Under the pieces are notes generated by a model. The model saw nothing but the letters and a program-made list of their open reading frames with translations. It did not search any database and was not told the origin of the DNA. This document shows, piece by piece, positions 1-11,442 of a stretch of DNA of 64,000 nt (positions are counted from its first letter, which is position 1; each line of letters begins with the position of its first letter). Location of the stretch: the NCBI RefSeq assembly GCF_025024155.1, contig NW_026251736.1, positions 310,001-374,000 of the forward strand. The letters are read 5' to 3'. This stretch comes from Gamsiella multidivaricata. Taxonomy: Eukaryota; Mortierellomycota; Mortierellomycetes; Mortierellales; Mortierellaceae. Position numbers and translations under genes: made by a program.

Positions 1-3000
1 CCCTTGGACGCGCGAACCCTCATCACAGCCTCCAATGCTATCCTCTGTGATAAGAACTCTGCCAATTCATGCGCAAACTTGAGTGCGTCCTCCGACTTGG
101 CTGCCGTAAAGGCAGGATAGAAGAATGTACTTCCGCCAGTAAAACGTGGTAGGCAGCCTACGTGTCAGAGAAAAACACTCTAGTTAGTTTTGGGGCAGGT
201 GTAACGTATCATTACTCCATAGCATGCTGAACATCCATTCGTAAAACTTTACTCAGAGTGGCAACATCGGTGTACTGAGACCCGAAGAGGAACATATCCA
301 CGCAAACTTGCGACTTTGAGCATTCGATGGCAAAAGATTTGTAGAAGGACGATGCTGATTGTAATAGGGTCGATTCCTTGGATGTCCCCAAGAGCTTCGG
401 GTCCTCGCGCATCTTCAGAGCTCCCGCCTCTAGGTTGGGCAAACTGGCCTGCAAGCACAGGATCTTTCCTCCAATGGGCGAGATAAGTTTATAGGCCGAG
501 TTCAGGGCGGGGCCTAGTGCGTTGCCTACATTATGGGTATCCTTGAACATGTCATTCATCCTGTTCAACAACGCCTCCAACGTGGCGCGACACTCGCTGA
601 GATTGCAGAGCAGATCCTGAGGCTGGGGCAGGAACGCCTCTTCCAAATCAGACACGACCAGCATCTGAGGTTCTCCAGAGGCAGTCTATTGATCAATGTA
701 AAGAGTTCCTTCCTTAGTGTCATCTATTCATTAGCCATTCAAAACAGATGCAGAAAATAACATACCTTCAAATTATAAAAGTGGATCGAACTATCCACGG
801 TAATAATTCCGACTTTGGTGCGCCCTTCGTCATTGGGTATCCTGTCCAATGACTCCAAAATGGTCGTCGCTGCCGTTGCCACCATTCCACACTGAATTGC
901 TGGGTATGATACGTCGATGACAAACATATACACCAGGGGCTGGGGAGGTCGGACCATGTACTCTGTCGGAGCAATGTACTCCACAACAGCGTGATTCAGC
1001 TCTTTGCGCTGCCAGCGATCCATAGGTTGTTGTGTCTGAGAGTCATAGTCGAATGAAGAGGGAACTAGAGATACACGATGAGAAGTACAACCATGTGAGT
1101 AATAACGTCTTGGCGCCGATAAACACGTAAAGATCACCACGACATTTCCTGGCAAAGGCAGTTAGTTACCTTCATTAAGGGTGTAACACATGTTGCATTT
1201 CCAGCGCTGACCACCCTCAACGAATTTGACAAATGGGTTGATATAGGTTCTGCATCTACGGCAGCGAGCAATGATCGAGTCTGAGACGACAGGCACGGGT
1301 TCCTAAAGATGGCAAAAATTGCACGATGGGTTAGTATACAATGAGTAGGTACAGCCGCGCCCAACTTGGGATCACAGACGACCCTGTCTGAGTAAGTCCC
1401 AAATACCAATGGCTAAGTCAAATGCCTACATCGCCTTCCTTGACGCTCCGATACGGTGTAATGACAAGGCCAAAGGGCAATCGAGATTTTGTCAAGAGCT
1501 GCGAGGTTGCTGGGATCGCATTCAAAGTTGATCTCTTGTATGAGGGATCACAGTTAGCGAAGGGTGATTTAGTTATTGAGGCCTATAGTGTACATAGCAC
1601 TGATTAGTATCTCATGCCGCAATTAATTCATGTGTTCAGTATGCCTTAAATGTCCATTTTTCTTACTGTTTCTGGCAAGCTGATAGCTGGAGGGGGTGCA
1701 TCCAGATCAAAGACTTTAGGTGCCGATCCCATGAGAGCAACAGTCGACATTGGCTATTTAGCAAGAAGTTAAGATAGAAACAGAGTAATACCATGTCAGA
1801 TCGGAAGAACGTACTCCAGCAAGATTGATATATCGAGCAACGGCTCAGTCCTGGAAAAAATGAGCCACTTACTGTAACTCCTTGTGCTCCATAGCCACCG
1901 CTGACATTCATGGCTCCCATCTGACTCGAGAGTTGGTTAACATTGGGCTGGAGAGGCTGGCCAGGATGAGGCTGAAGACCCTGCTGGTAAGCTGGGACAG
2001 GATGTCCAAATGCAGACGCCTGCTTCTCTCCAGGCACGAAGAATTGGGAACCCTGTATCGCAGGCTGCATCGAGTTCATGCCTGCGACAGGAGGAGGCGG
2101 CATTCCCGGAACATTTGCTGGCTGAAATGCTCCGCTGGGTGTGGCATCGTACCCTGTTGGCGACTCTGCGTAGGCATTGATGCCTGCAGGATACATTCTC
2201 TTTGGCTTGTGTGCTCCTGGCTGTGGGGTTGAAGTGGGCGGTCCAGCCATCATGCTAGCGTTTGATGCTCCAAGATCCTGTCCCGATGGCTGCTGATGTT
2301 GATGATGTTGCTGTTGTTGATTTTGCTGTGGCTGGAACGGAGTTGGAGGTCCTGGCTGATATTGCTGTTGTTGTTGGAACGGCATTTTTGGTGTCGGGGG
2401 TTGAGATCGGTTCTGTCCATTAGGAGGGCCAACATTGTATCCCATTGGGTTCATGGCAGGCGAGCCAGGAGCACCCTGCAGCCCCTGACCCATAAACGGA
2501 CCGGATGGGGGCCTATTCTGAATCTGAGGCGACTGATAGGGACGCGCCATGGCCGGCGATCCTGGCTGGGACACGTTCATAGGTCGGATCATAGGCGAAG
2601 GCGCACCCTGCATGCCCATGGGTGGAGGTCTTTGGAGTGGGGGACCGTTCCTCTGCTGCTGAAGCGGCTGCTGTTGTTGGCTAGGATGTGATCCGTGGAG
2701 TGGAGCTGCCATTGGAGGTCTCTGGGTTGAAGGAGAAGGAGGCATGGGTCCCCCAACTGCCGAGGATCGTCGTATGGCGTTCTGCTGTTGGAGTGGACTA
2801 TTGGGATCCTGTGATGAAGGCGGACGTTGCATGCCTGGGGGCGCCGCCGCAGGTCTCGGTCCGTTATTCATGGGCCTGTTATTCATGGGTGGTTGTCCAC
2901 CTGGAGTCACTGGTCTTGACAGATTCTGCTGTTGCTGTTGCTGTTGCTGCTGCTGAGGAGGGAACTGTTGAAAGTGCTGTTGTTGTTGCTGGTGTTGCTG

Positions 3001-3081
3001 TGGGGGTGGTCTGAACCCAGGTCTCGGAGGCGGGGCTTGAGCAGGATGCATGGTCGGCGTTTGCGACTGCGAGTACGCCAT
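1..3081 (-). CDS. SEC24: COPII coat subunit SEC24 (3' end outside window)
   Basis: SEC24 is the cargo-binding subunit of the COPII vesicle coat and works with SEC23 at endoplasmic reticulum exit sites. The start codon at 3081-3079 opens a Pro/Gln-rich disordered N-terminus (about 400 residues, exon 3081-1873, donor gtaagt at 1872). The next exon carries the linker motif [10 protein letters not shown] near 1720. The SEC23/SEC24 zinc finger follows at about 1260-1180 (CRRCRTY...CNMC). Trunk-domain segments lie near 980-790 ([11 protein letters not shown], then [20 protein letters not shown]) and 660-212 ([31 protein letters not shown]). Several short introns separate these pieces. The helical and gelsolin-like C-terminal domains continue left of base 1. 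The order Pro/Gln-rich tail, zinc finger, trunk is diagnostic, so the family call is firm; internal exon ends are approximate. Confidence 0.95.
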
Positions 3082-3477
3082 CTGAATAAGGGCAATAAGG
3101 GCAGGACACGAGAGAGTACGAAAGGATGGTCAGAGAGTAGGCGTCTTCTACTTGAGCGGTTGATGATGGATTGATGAGGAAGAGAAGGAAAGGTGGATAC
3201 AAAAGAAGGACGGATGATGGGCCTCTTCTTCGAAAAGGGACGTGCGAACGTGTGGACTTTTGCGGATGACACGAAACAGTGATCCAGCCCAGTCTAGTCC
3301 ACAGAAAGGAGAGAAAAGGATGAATACAGACAGATACGTGAATCAACCATGTACTGGCATTCCTGGATGGGATTGCCACGTCGGGTCCACGCGTTGGAAC
3401 GTCATATTCTCGTGCAACACGCACGTGATATCCATTTATTACAACACATCCATTCCGCGACAAGTACAAGTCTCACT

Positions 3478-5621
3478 CTACTGCGAAGATGCCCTACTCT
3501 GCAACTTGGCCCTTCTGCTTGTTGCTGATGGATTCGATCCAGTTCTCGGGATCTTGATCGGCCCCGCCATGGTCGAGCTCCTTTTGGCGCGTGTCGAAAC
3601 GCGAACCTGCTCTTGAGTATCGTCCTCCTGCATCTGGTCCGCTTTTCGCTTGGTTCCCCGCGTGATAGCAACCTTCTTTGGAGCGGTCTTGGACGCTGCT
3701 ACTCTCTTGCTTGCGACAGTGGTCTTGGCCAACTGCTTGCCCTTCGTCGCCGTGGATTTGGAGGCTGTTGCCGCCTTGGTTGTTGCTGCCTTGCCTGTGG
3801 CTACTTTGGCTTTGGTGGTAATGGTTCTCGACTTTGGTTTTGCAGAAGCAGTAGTTGCCTTTGCTCTCGTAGGCGCTACCTTCGTTTTCGCTGGAGTCAT
3901 CCTGTTCTTGGCCGCAGTTGCCTTGGCTTTGGCCCCAGTTGCCACCAACTTCGATGTGCTGGCAGCGGATTTGGAGGAAGAGGCACCAGCTTTACTTGAA
4001 GACCTAGTCGTCCTGGGTCCAGCTTTTTCTGTAGCCGCAGGCTCTGACCTGGTTCTCGTCGTCAGGGCAGCATCCTTGGCCTTGGCCTTGGCTTTTGCTG
4101 GGGCTTCAGAAGCTGCTGTCTTCTTTGCAACACTCTTGCCCTTCGATTTGGAAGCGGGTTCCGTAGCGAATACCTTGCCTTTGACCTTTACGGAGGATGT
4201 AATCGCCGTAGGCTTGCTCTTGGGCCCGGGTTCCAGAGCTGGAGCAGATACTGCCTTTGTTCTCCGCTTTGGTACAAGTGCCAGGCGAGAGTAGTTGGCT
4301 AAGTATATTGGACGATTGAATGTCATGAGAAATGGCTTATGAGTGGAGCGACAAGCAAACGAATTGATCTGGATGGTGGAGAAAAGATAAGCAGACATAA
4401 GACATACCGTTCATATACTTGAATATATCTTGCTTCACGCCGAGCTGTGGAATGACATCGAATAAGGGAGAAAAGAAGAGTCGCTTTCGATATCAATGAT
4501 CCTCTCTTTATCTTGTGGACCTGCTCGCATCAAATGACCATTCGCGACGCGTTGGTGGGTTTTTGCTCTACCTTGACAGCCTTGTTGAAGTGAGCGTCGA
4601 TCGTCGTGAGATCTATGCTGTAGGTCTTATTGATGTAGTCCTTAATGTAGGACCGCGTCGACCCATTGCGGTTCTTTTCGTACCGGATGCCTCGCTATCG
4701 TTTAAGTCAGGTGCGCAGGTATACCGGAGAGGTTAGCGGAAGAACGAGACAACAGTGCATTATCGAGGAAAGAAGAAATTGGTGGCGCTTACCGAGATCA
4801 TCTCGATGTAATCAGGGTGATCCTCGCCCTTCTCGGGTGCCTTGGAACCCCTGGAGGATGGCTTACGAAACGTGCGCGTACTCTTCCTGGTCTTCTTGAC
4901 CACAACCTCTTCCTCCACTTCTTCCTCCTGCTCTTCTTCATGGCCACCATCACCCTCGTCATCCTCTTCATCCTCGTCTCCTTCTTCCTCTTCTTCTTCT
5001 TCTTCCTCGTCTTCTTCTTCCTCTTCCTCGTCTTCTTCTCCCTCTTCCTCTTCCTCTTCTTCCTCGTCTCTGTATTCGTCTCCTTCCTCCTCATCCTCTT
5101 CGTCCGCTTCGTATTCTCCATTCTCTTCTTCACCACTGTTTTCTCCTTCGTGCACGTCCTGGTCATTTCCTTCCTCGCCGCCATCATCGTGTTCCTTCCC
5201 CGGCTTATCTTTCTGCTCATCTCCTTCTTGATGGCCCTCTCCACCATCCTTCGCACCCTCTCCGGATTGGTCGCCATCATGTAGTGCCTGGGATTGCTCC
5301 TCTCGATTTTCAGTCTGAGGTCGAGTATGGCCTTGTCCATCCTCTGGGTCCCCTTCTGCAGCACGAGAAGGCACAGTGGGTTGAGATTGAGGAGGGGTCT
5401 CCAGTGCTTTTATGATGCCGTAATTAAAAGAAGAACGAAGAATGTAAGGAAATGAATGTCAGTGTTTAAAGATCTGTAGCGGTTGCGAGGCTACCACCAA
5501 AAGAGGATTGTTACGTACGTGTGGGTTGGGTGACAGTGTGCTCCTCCTCCTCCTGAGATGCCTCTGCAGAGGCACTACCAGATCTAGATTGATGTTGAGG
5601 TCTTGTTGTTGCTCTGGCCAT
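3478..5621 (-). CDS. Linker histone H1 with long acidic N-terminal tail
   Basis: Linker histones bind nucleosome entry/exit DNA. Exon 1 starts at ATG 5621-5619 (MARATTRPQHQSRSG) and ends near 5521 at a GTACGT donor. Exon 2 (about 5400-4797) encodes a strongly acidic region with Glu/Asp runs, then the start of the H15 globular domain (HPDYIEMIS, donor gtaagc). Exon 3 (about 4696-4570) continues it in frame (NGSTRSYIKDYI, TIDAHFNKAVK). The last exon (about 4300-3478) encodes a Lys/Ala-rich tail with many AK, TK and PK steps, typical of H1 C-termini, ending at a TAG. The junction between exons 3 and 4 is unresolved: candidate donors are phase 0, whereas the best acceptor (cttag at about 4303) needs another phase. 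The acidic N-terminal domain of roughly 200 residues is unusual for H1. A chromatin protein that merely contains an H15 domain is the alternative reading. Confidence 0.82.
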
Positions 5622-6383
5622 GGCGATCGGTGTGTTCTATAAAACAAAAAGTGTCAATCGAAAGACGCGAACACGTAGGGGATGAATTGTTATAGAAGAG
5701 TGCTTTTTTTCTTTTTCTTTTTCTTCTGTTGTAATGGTAGATGAAAAAAAAAGATGGCGGGTGAGTTTTGTTCATGGAGTTTTAAACCGCTTCGCTCGTT
5801 TCGATGATGGTGGTCACTTTTTATTGCCTTTGGTCATACACAGGCGTGCATGCGGTTGTCTTTGAATGGCGATGGTGAGAAAAGACACTGTGGCAGCTTT
5901 GACGCGTCTTTTAGTCAAAACGAGCCTTTGTCAGCAGTTGGCTTTGCCTCTTGTGGATCTTTCTCTTGAAAATGGAAGAAAGAGCAAGTGTGGTCCCGCT
6001 CTCGGAATTCAGCGTATCCCTGTCGTGGTCTTGCCCGAATGTCATGGGCTCCACCATAAAGACAAATGGCCGGAGATGGATGGGAAGAAGGACACCGCAA
6101 ATACATGCATGCATGCTTGGAAGGTTGATTGCGTAGGGAGGTGGTTTTTGTCGCTTAATGTATGTTTGTATGTTTGTATGTTTGTATGTGGTCTACGTTT
6201 GAGAGACCAGGCTACTGCATTCCTTGACGCGTCTCACTTGGATAAGGTTCAAATTTCTACGGACAGTGTGGGTGTGGTACTTACTTTGCAGACCCGTGGG
6301 TCCTAGTTATCAAAAAAAATGGTATTGTACTTTGCGGACAGAGCCCTCATCCCATTCTCCATCACTCACCACTCTGATTGCAA
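5622..6383. other. Intergenic region upstream of H1 and of the AIG2-like gene
   Basis: This is a divergent intergenic stretch. It contains two ACGCGT hexamers (5902-5907 and 6227-6232), both in the context TGACGCGTC, which match the MCB element bound by MBF-type factors. A TATGTTTG-type microsatellite lies at 6161-6188. A 146-codon open frame at 5866-6306 has no recognisable family and overlaps the repeat, so I do not call it a gene. Confidence 0.5.
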
Positions 6384-7109
6384 ATGTCCCTCGCGGCTGA
6401 TCCACACCCATGCTTCTTCTATGGATCACTCATGGAACCCAGAATCCTGAATTCTGTCACCCGTCCTGGCCCCGAGGCTGATCTCTACACCGTTCGTGCT
6501 TCCATCAAGGTAAAGTCATCCTCTTCCAGTGTCTCTCTTACACGTTATTGCATCTTTCAGTCTAACGCCATTTTATTATTATCAATGTAGGGTTACATTC
6601 GACATCCTTACCATAATGAGCCATACCCAGGCATGGTTGCATCCGATGAAACCTCCCGTGTCGTCGAGGGACTCTTGGTCTTTGGCCACACCATGATGGA
6701 CCGTTTCAGGCTGGACCAATTCGAGGGTTCGGTACGGAGAAGGGAGGAGGATCATGCTGACTTCGCCAGTCGAACGAGGACAAAAGGGTCCACAGCAAAA
6801 AGATTGACCATTAAAATCTTATTCCCCGCTCTCTGGCATTCTGTTTAGGAATACACCAAGGAGGTGCTGCAGGTGCAGGTGCTCGATCCAGTACCGGGTG
6901 TTTACAATGTACTGGGGCAATCAAAGCCATTGGCAGCCGGAGACTTCGTTTCTGCATACGTATACGTTTTCACCGGGCCACACATATACCTAGATCGCGC
7001 GAGAGAATGGGACTTTGAGACATTCCAACGAGATCATGTCACCATCTGGATGCAGACCAGTTTGGACTTTGCACACGAACAGCAAGACCAGAAAGGGGAA
7101 CAAGAATAA
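6384..7109 (+). CDS. AIG2/gamma-glutamylcyclotransferase-like protein, copy A
   Basis: Small cytosolic enzyme-like protein of the AIG2/GGCT-like fold; members cyclise gamma-glutamyl groups, but the substrate here is unknown. Start ATG 6384 follows a pyrimidine-rich leader and gives MSLAADPHPCFFYGSLMEP. The FFYGSLMEP element is the YGSL nucleotide-like loop typical of the fold. Three exons: the first ends at ASIK with donor gtaaag; the second starts GYIRHPYHNEPYPGM (acceptor atgtag) and ends near 6731 after LDQFEG; the third starts after gtttag at 6849 with EYTKEV and carries FVSAYVYVFTG and the C-terminal WDFETFQRDH. The EGLLVFG segment corresponds to the usual acidic region of the family. 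It is closely similar to copy B at 14603-15207, and the first intron sits at the same codon boundary in both. It ends 51 bp from the convergent INTS9 stop. Confidence 0.85.
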
Positions 7110-7160
7110 TAATAGCAGCAACAATAGAGTCAACAACGTACGAATGATCATCGTCTTTAT

Positions 7161-9942
7161 TCACAATGACTGAAAGCACTTCAGGATCGGCTCGCGTAAT
7201 AATGGACGGGCGCTCTCCTCACATTTCACAATAGTTTCACTCTCCCGTATAATGATGCAAGCTGGCTGACCCTCCAACTCAAACTCGACCTTGATTTCCG
7301 GCTCCCCAGGGCTATCTTCTTTATCGGTGCCAGATTCAGTCACCGTTGGATCAACGATACCGATCTAAAATTATCATAGGATGGGTTCATAACAGTTAGA
7401 AACTATCAATATAAAACTAAGACCATGCCGGGCATCGCATGAGCATTACCAATGTAAGTCCAGCAAGCAGCATTTGAAGGTTCATGATGCCGCGAAGCTG
7501 CCGCTGGCTATGGAGCGATAGAATCTGGTGGGCTGCAACTGAAGCCGGCTCGAGTTGCATCTGGTTATTGTATATCGAGAGCGATCCTGACACAGGCGCG
7601 TATGAAGTGCTTCCAAACGATTGCGGGTATATCCCCTTTGCCAACTACTCACAATAATGAAATGTTAGACCCTATTATCGTTTTCAAATTCATTGCTCTT
7701 ATCCAAGTCGAATCTGCCGTACCTCTTCTGATAGCAGAACTGCCTCGTAAAGAGATCCCATGTCAAGTTGTATGGCTTCGCCCACTTTATATGCTGACCA
7801 TCGCATTGACGATGTTGATCTTGTCCCTTTGGCGTCCGTAAGCTCTGCTGTCCTGTCTGATTGAATGGAGGTTGTAACATGTACCGGTACCAAGACATGT
7901 TTAGGATGCTTATGTTTTTTCATGATATCGACAAGTTGATCCACTGATAGCCGGGTGTCGAGAGGACATATACTACGACTGATCTCGAGACCCTCGTATG
8001 GCTCCAGACTGGCATGCGCATCGATCCGTGGCTCGATAAAAACAATAGAGTTGTTCGCCTTCTTTCCCCACATGTGCAAAAGATTCACCATAGGTCCTGA
8101 TCGAAGGCTAGGGTGGCCACCAAAGACAATACAGGGGTATTTTAAGTCGGATGAAAACGCTCCATGGACACTCTTGTAGTTCTTGGCTTGCGCCTTATCA
8201 AGGAGAATAGCATGCAGTAGAGGCGCCTCAGGCAAGTACACCATCTCTTGTTTCCGAGGAGCCATCCTACAAGGACACGCAATTAATAGAACGTACTTCT
8301 CTTAGCATTCTGTTGGTCTCTTAGGAAATCTCACTTGTTTCGTAACCCCTAGTATAAAGAATTGCTTACCACTCTGCAAGGATATTAGAGTATTGCAGTG
8401 CTGTGTCTGCGACTGGCGATATGAAGCTATACTGGACTTGGTGAATTAGCCCCATCCTGTTGAGATGAAGATGGACATCCTCAAGCAAATCGAAAAGGAA
8501 TCCAGATATGGCGCATGGAATAAGGACATGGCCCTTCCGTGCAATGGTCCGTGCGATGTTGGCGCATACTTCGTTGACACCGAGATCGTATGTGATACTT
8601 CCTTTTGGCGAAAGATCTGCCGCGATCACTGTGCTAGCGTGCTCTAGCAGTGTTCCATCAAGTAGATCCGGATGAAGGTTGACCTGCGTGGATGAGGATG
8701 ACATGTATGCAATCTAGAATAACATCGAGAGGCGGCAATGGCGATTAGATATCGTATTCTGTGCTGCCAATAAAATCCTCCTGTAATTTGAGAAGTTAGC
8801 TATCACACTGAGTACATTTTCTGTTCCGATTTGAATAAGCCAGTTGGAGCTGCCGAGACAGTATCCTGCGCTGTGGGCGGTTAACTTGAGTGAGCCATAC
8901 AGTGTCTATTGCGTTGAACTATATTTCGTTAATAGTTGCTAGCCTTGAGATCAAATCGCGGAGGAAAGTGTTGCGAGCGAGGTCATACAATATGCTCACG
9001 GAAGCGCACTGGCTGGATCTTGTCAATGCACGCCTTGATGTCTGTGAGGGTATATGCGGGATAGAGCCCAGAGCCGGATTGTGCCACCAATTTCTTTCTA
9101 TCGATGACTTCGTGTGGATTGGACGAGACGCTGCTCCCAAAAAATGACACGAATTCTGTCATTAACTGCCTAATAGAGCCACAAAGGATAACCGTTACAA
9201 AATGTGAACAAGCTGATAAACATTGGGCATTTCGAATGCGATCCGCGTCTGTATTCACGCAGTGAAAGTATTACCTTCCAAACTCGATTGTTGGCTCAGT
9301 GGCAAAGATCCTACCCTGGAAACCCGTAAATTCAGTCAAGTAGGGCAATGCCAAGATGTGGTTGTAGTTGGAGATGAGAACAACATCAATCGACTTGAGA
9401 TCCACTCCTGAAAAGTCGGGCAGCTTGAATAAATATTCATGCGTCGCCTGGTGCCTCTGTGTCGGGGATGATTTCGTATTGGACTCGATTGCTTCTACAC
9501 TGCTCATATATGTGCTGTCCTTTACTAATCCATTTGTATTCAATCCACGGTACTTCTTTTTTTGCGGAAACTGTGCGGCGGTTGCCTTGAGGAACGACGC
9601 CCAATCCTGTCGGATGTCAGTCGTCTCAGTAGGGGCATGTTTCCGTTTGAGCGGGTTAGTATCCAAATCTGTCGCCGAGGATGCTGTTGCAGAAAGTATC
9701 GTTTCCTTTTGCTCTTCTATCAGGCCTCCTTCCCTCACCGGCATGGCATAGAGTTGTTCCTGACCGAGTCCACAGTCGAGAAGTACTAGCATTTGTCTCA
9801 GCTTGAGGACCATACAGTTGGGCTCCCCGTCTGGCAAAAGTGATGTCTGAAATGAACGAAGAGCCGACATCAGTATGGGACGCCATGGCCATCGTCTGCA
9901 CTTGTGTTTATGAGTTCTGAGCAATTACTGTACCAGTCGCAT
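7161..9942 (-). CDS. INTS9: Integrator complex subunit 9 (inactive metallo-beta-lactamase/beta-CASP protein)
   Basis: INTS9 pairs with the endonuclease INTS11 in the nuclear Integrator complex, which cleaves nascent RNAs of RNA polymerase II. I infer a 9-nt first coding exon (9942-9934, MRL, donor gtacag) spliced to an exon starting at 9846 after tttcag. This gives MRL-TSLLPDGEPNCMVLKL and then LVLLDCGLG, matching the family N-terminus. At about 9400-9290 the metallo-beta-lactamase core reads VVLISNYNHILALPYLTE, then GRIFATEPT. The metal-ligand HxHxDH motif of active nucleases is replaced by SNYNH, as expected for the inactive INTS9 partner. Beta-CASP sequence follows (GHVLIPCAISG near 8540; YPCIVFGGHPSLRSGP near 8130; HVLVPVHVT near 7890). 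The C-terminal exon ends at TGA 7163-7161, overlapping an AATAAA. CPSF100 is the alternative, but SNY...ALPYLTE and ATEPT favour INTS9. Confidence 0.85.
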
Positions 9943-10169
9943 CCCGTATTCCTGCTCCTGCGTATTGATCGCGGCTATGGTTGTGATTGTGGTTTGAATG
10001 GTTCGTTCAACAGTAATCAACAGTTAACCAGAATCAGACTTAAGGGTTCTGTATATCTCATTCTTGACGCGCCAATGGTCCACTGCACTTGACCTCCCTT
10101 CATCCTTTTTGCCGATCTCAGAAACACCCCCGCATACACCGTCAAAACTTCCGGTAGCAATTTCCAGTC

Positions 10170-10775
10170 ATGAACCAGCCCATCGTCCAGGGCGCTTTAC
10201 CCATCCTGTCCAATGTCCTCGGCAACAACACCGTCGCAGGTCTTATGGCCGTTATCAACATGGCCCTCAACACTGTCACGTCCGCGACCGCTGCTGTCAA
10301 TGGCTACAACAGTTACTCTGGAGAGCGAACGTACTTTGGACAAAAACAAGGTGACAACCAGGGCCAGCACTTCGAGTCGGCTTTCATGTCTGCACTTTCC
10401 ATGGTCTTCTCGGCCATCAACTCGACCTTTGCTTCATTGACGGCATCTCAGACCCCCTTGACGACATATATCCTCCTTGCCTTGCTGTCGTATGTGGCTT
10501 TCAGGATCGTATACGGAATTGTTTCGTGGGTCGTGCGCTCGGTGTTGAATCTCATCAAGATCTCGATCATCATCACGGTTATTACAAGCATTATCTGGTT
10601 CGTAATCAATGTAACCAGCGGAGGCGAAGGAGGAACGGGCTCAGACGCATACGGCACAGGACAGCAACGTCAACATCAGGATCCCATCTCGCAGGTGCTC
10701 CACAGTCTCCAGAGCAAGTTCAAGGCGGAATTTGAACGACAGCGGCAATATCTCCAGAACCCACACGTTTATTAG
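10170..10775 (+). CDS. Membrane protein resembling APQ12 family
   Basis: Single-exon 201-residue protein. The N-terminal third is mildly hydrophobic (residues about 5-45). The middle holds two hydrophobic segments, about residues 85-115 (LTTYILLALLSYVAFRIVYG) and 120-150 (IKISIIITVITSIIWFVI), joined by a basic turn. The C-terminal 50 residues are polar and Gln-rich with a short helical tail. Paired membrane helices of the type YVAFRIVYGIVSWVVR resemble the fungal APQ12 family, which acts at the nuclear envelope/endoplasmic reticulum in pore assembly and lipid homeostasis. The match is by pattern only, so an unrelated small endoplasmic reticulum protein remains possible. The start is the first ATG after a pyrimidine-rich leader. 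It is divergent from INTS9, with 227 bp between start codons. Confidence 0.5.
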   Translation: MNQPIVQGALPILSNVLGNNTVAGLMAVINMALNTVTSATAAVNGYNSYSGERTYFGQKQGDNQGQHFESAFMSALSMVFSAINSTFASLTASQTPLTTYILLALLSYVAFRIVYGIVSWVVRSVLNLIKISIIITVITSIIWFVINVTSGGEGGTGSDAYGTGQQRQHQDPISQVLHSLQSKFKAEFERQRQYLQNPHVY

Positions 10776-11442
10776 CTGCCATGATCCACACTTTTTGTCT
10801 TACGTGTCTGCGCGCAATTGAATAAGATCACTATTTTGTCACATGATTCGTGAACTGCACAGCCTGGTTCTGTGGCTCACACAATGCGCCTCTTGCCTGC
10901 CTGAGCAACTGAGTAAGCTGTTTATGGAGTTTAGGCACGGCAGCCTATAGATGAGTCTGCATTTATGCGTGGGATGCAAGGTGAGGTTGTGAAGGCTAGA
11001 CCGGCCCTCACGGCTTGACTTTAACGAGGTAGGGTAAATTGCTCTCAAGAGCACTCTGAAGATACAATTGGGCATGTGGTAGAAGGATGAAGAGGCGGTG
11101 GACGACCTGGTCTTTTTCTTGGTGGTAGTAAGACGTTTTGCTGACAAAGATGATACCGAGTATCTGGTATCCAGCATCTCGGCCTCTGGCGATTATGGCC
11201 CTGTGATCCAGTGCAGGGTGGAAGTCCAACGAAGGAAATATAATTCGAAGGAGGGCGTCTCATCCCATCCCAATGACTCGGAAATACATATATTTATTCT
11301 GTGCACTCTTTGCATTTCTCCTTTCTTTCCTTCACTTCTTCCTCTTCCTTTTGCCACCAATATATCCTCCCCACTTATCCTTCTCTTTCTTCCTATTGAT
11401 ACCCATACTCCTTTTCTTTCTGACAATCGAGACCGGTCGACC
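10776..11442. other. Intergenic region and CT-rich leader of the RING gene
   Basis: I see no gene here. The right third (about 11310-11435) is strongly pyrimidine-rich, which is typical of a fungal promoter/5' leader. An open frame reads from 11098 through the RING gene start, but it crosses this leader with low-complexity codons, so I start the gene at 11443. Confidence 0.5.

Noticed and set aside
3650..4294. 214-codon frame antisense to the histone H1 tail
   Set aside because: It is a hydrophobic Ala/Val/Leu mirror of the Lys/Ala-rich tail; a composition artefact.
4817..5284. Phe/Leu-rich and Ser-rich frames antisense to the acidic tract
   Set aside because: They are translations of the complement of GAG/GAA runs; no start context or motif.
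5866..6306. 146-codon plus-strand frame upstream of the AIG2-like gene
   Set aside because: No recognisable domain; it crosses a TATGTTTG microsatellite and lies in a divergent promoter region.
11098..11442. Upstream extension of the RING ligase frame to 11098
   Set aside because: The extension passes through a pyrimidine-rich leader. The ATG at 11443 gives a good myristoylation-type N-terminus and has promoter-like sequence before it.
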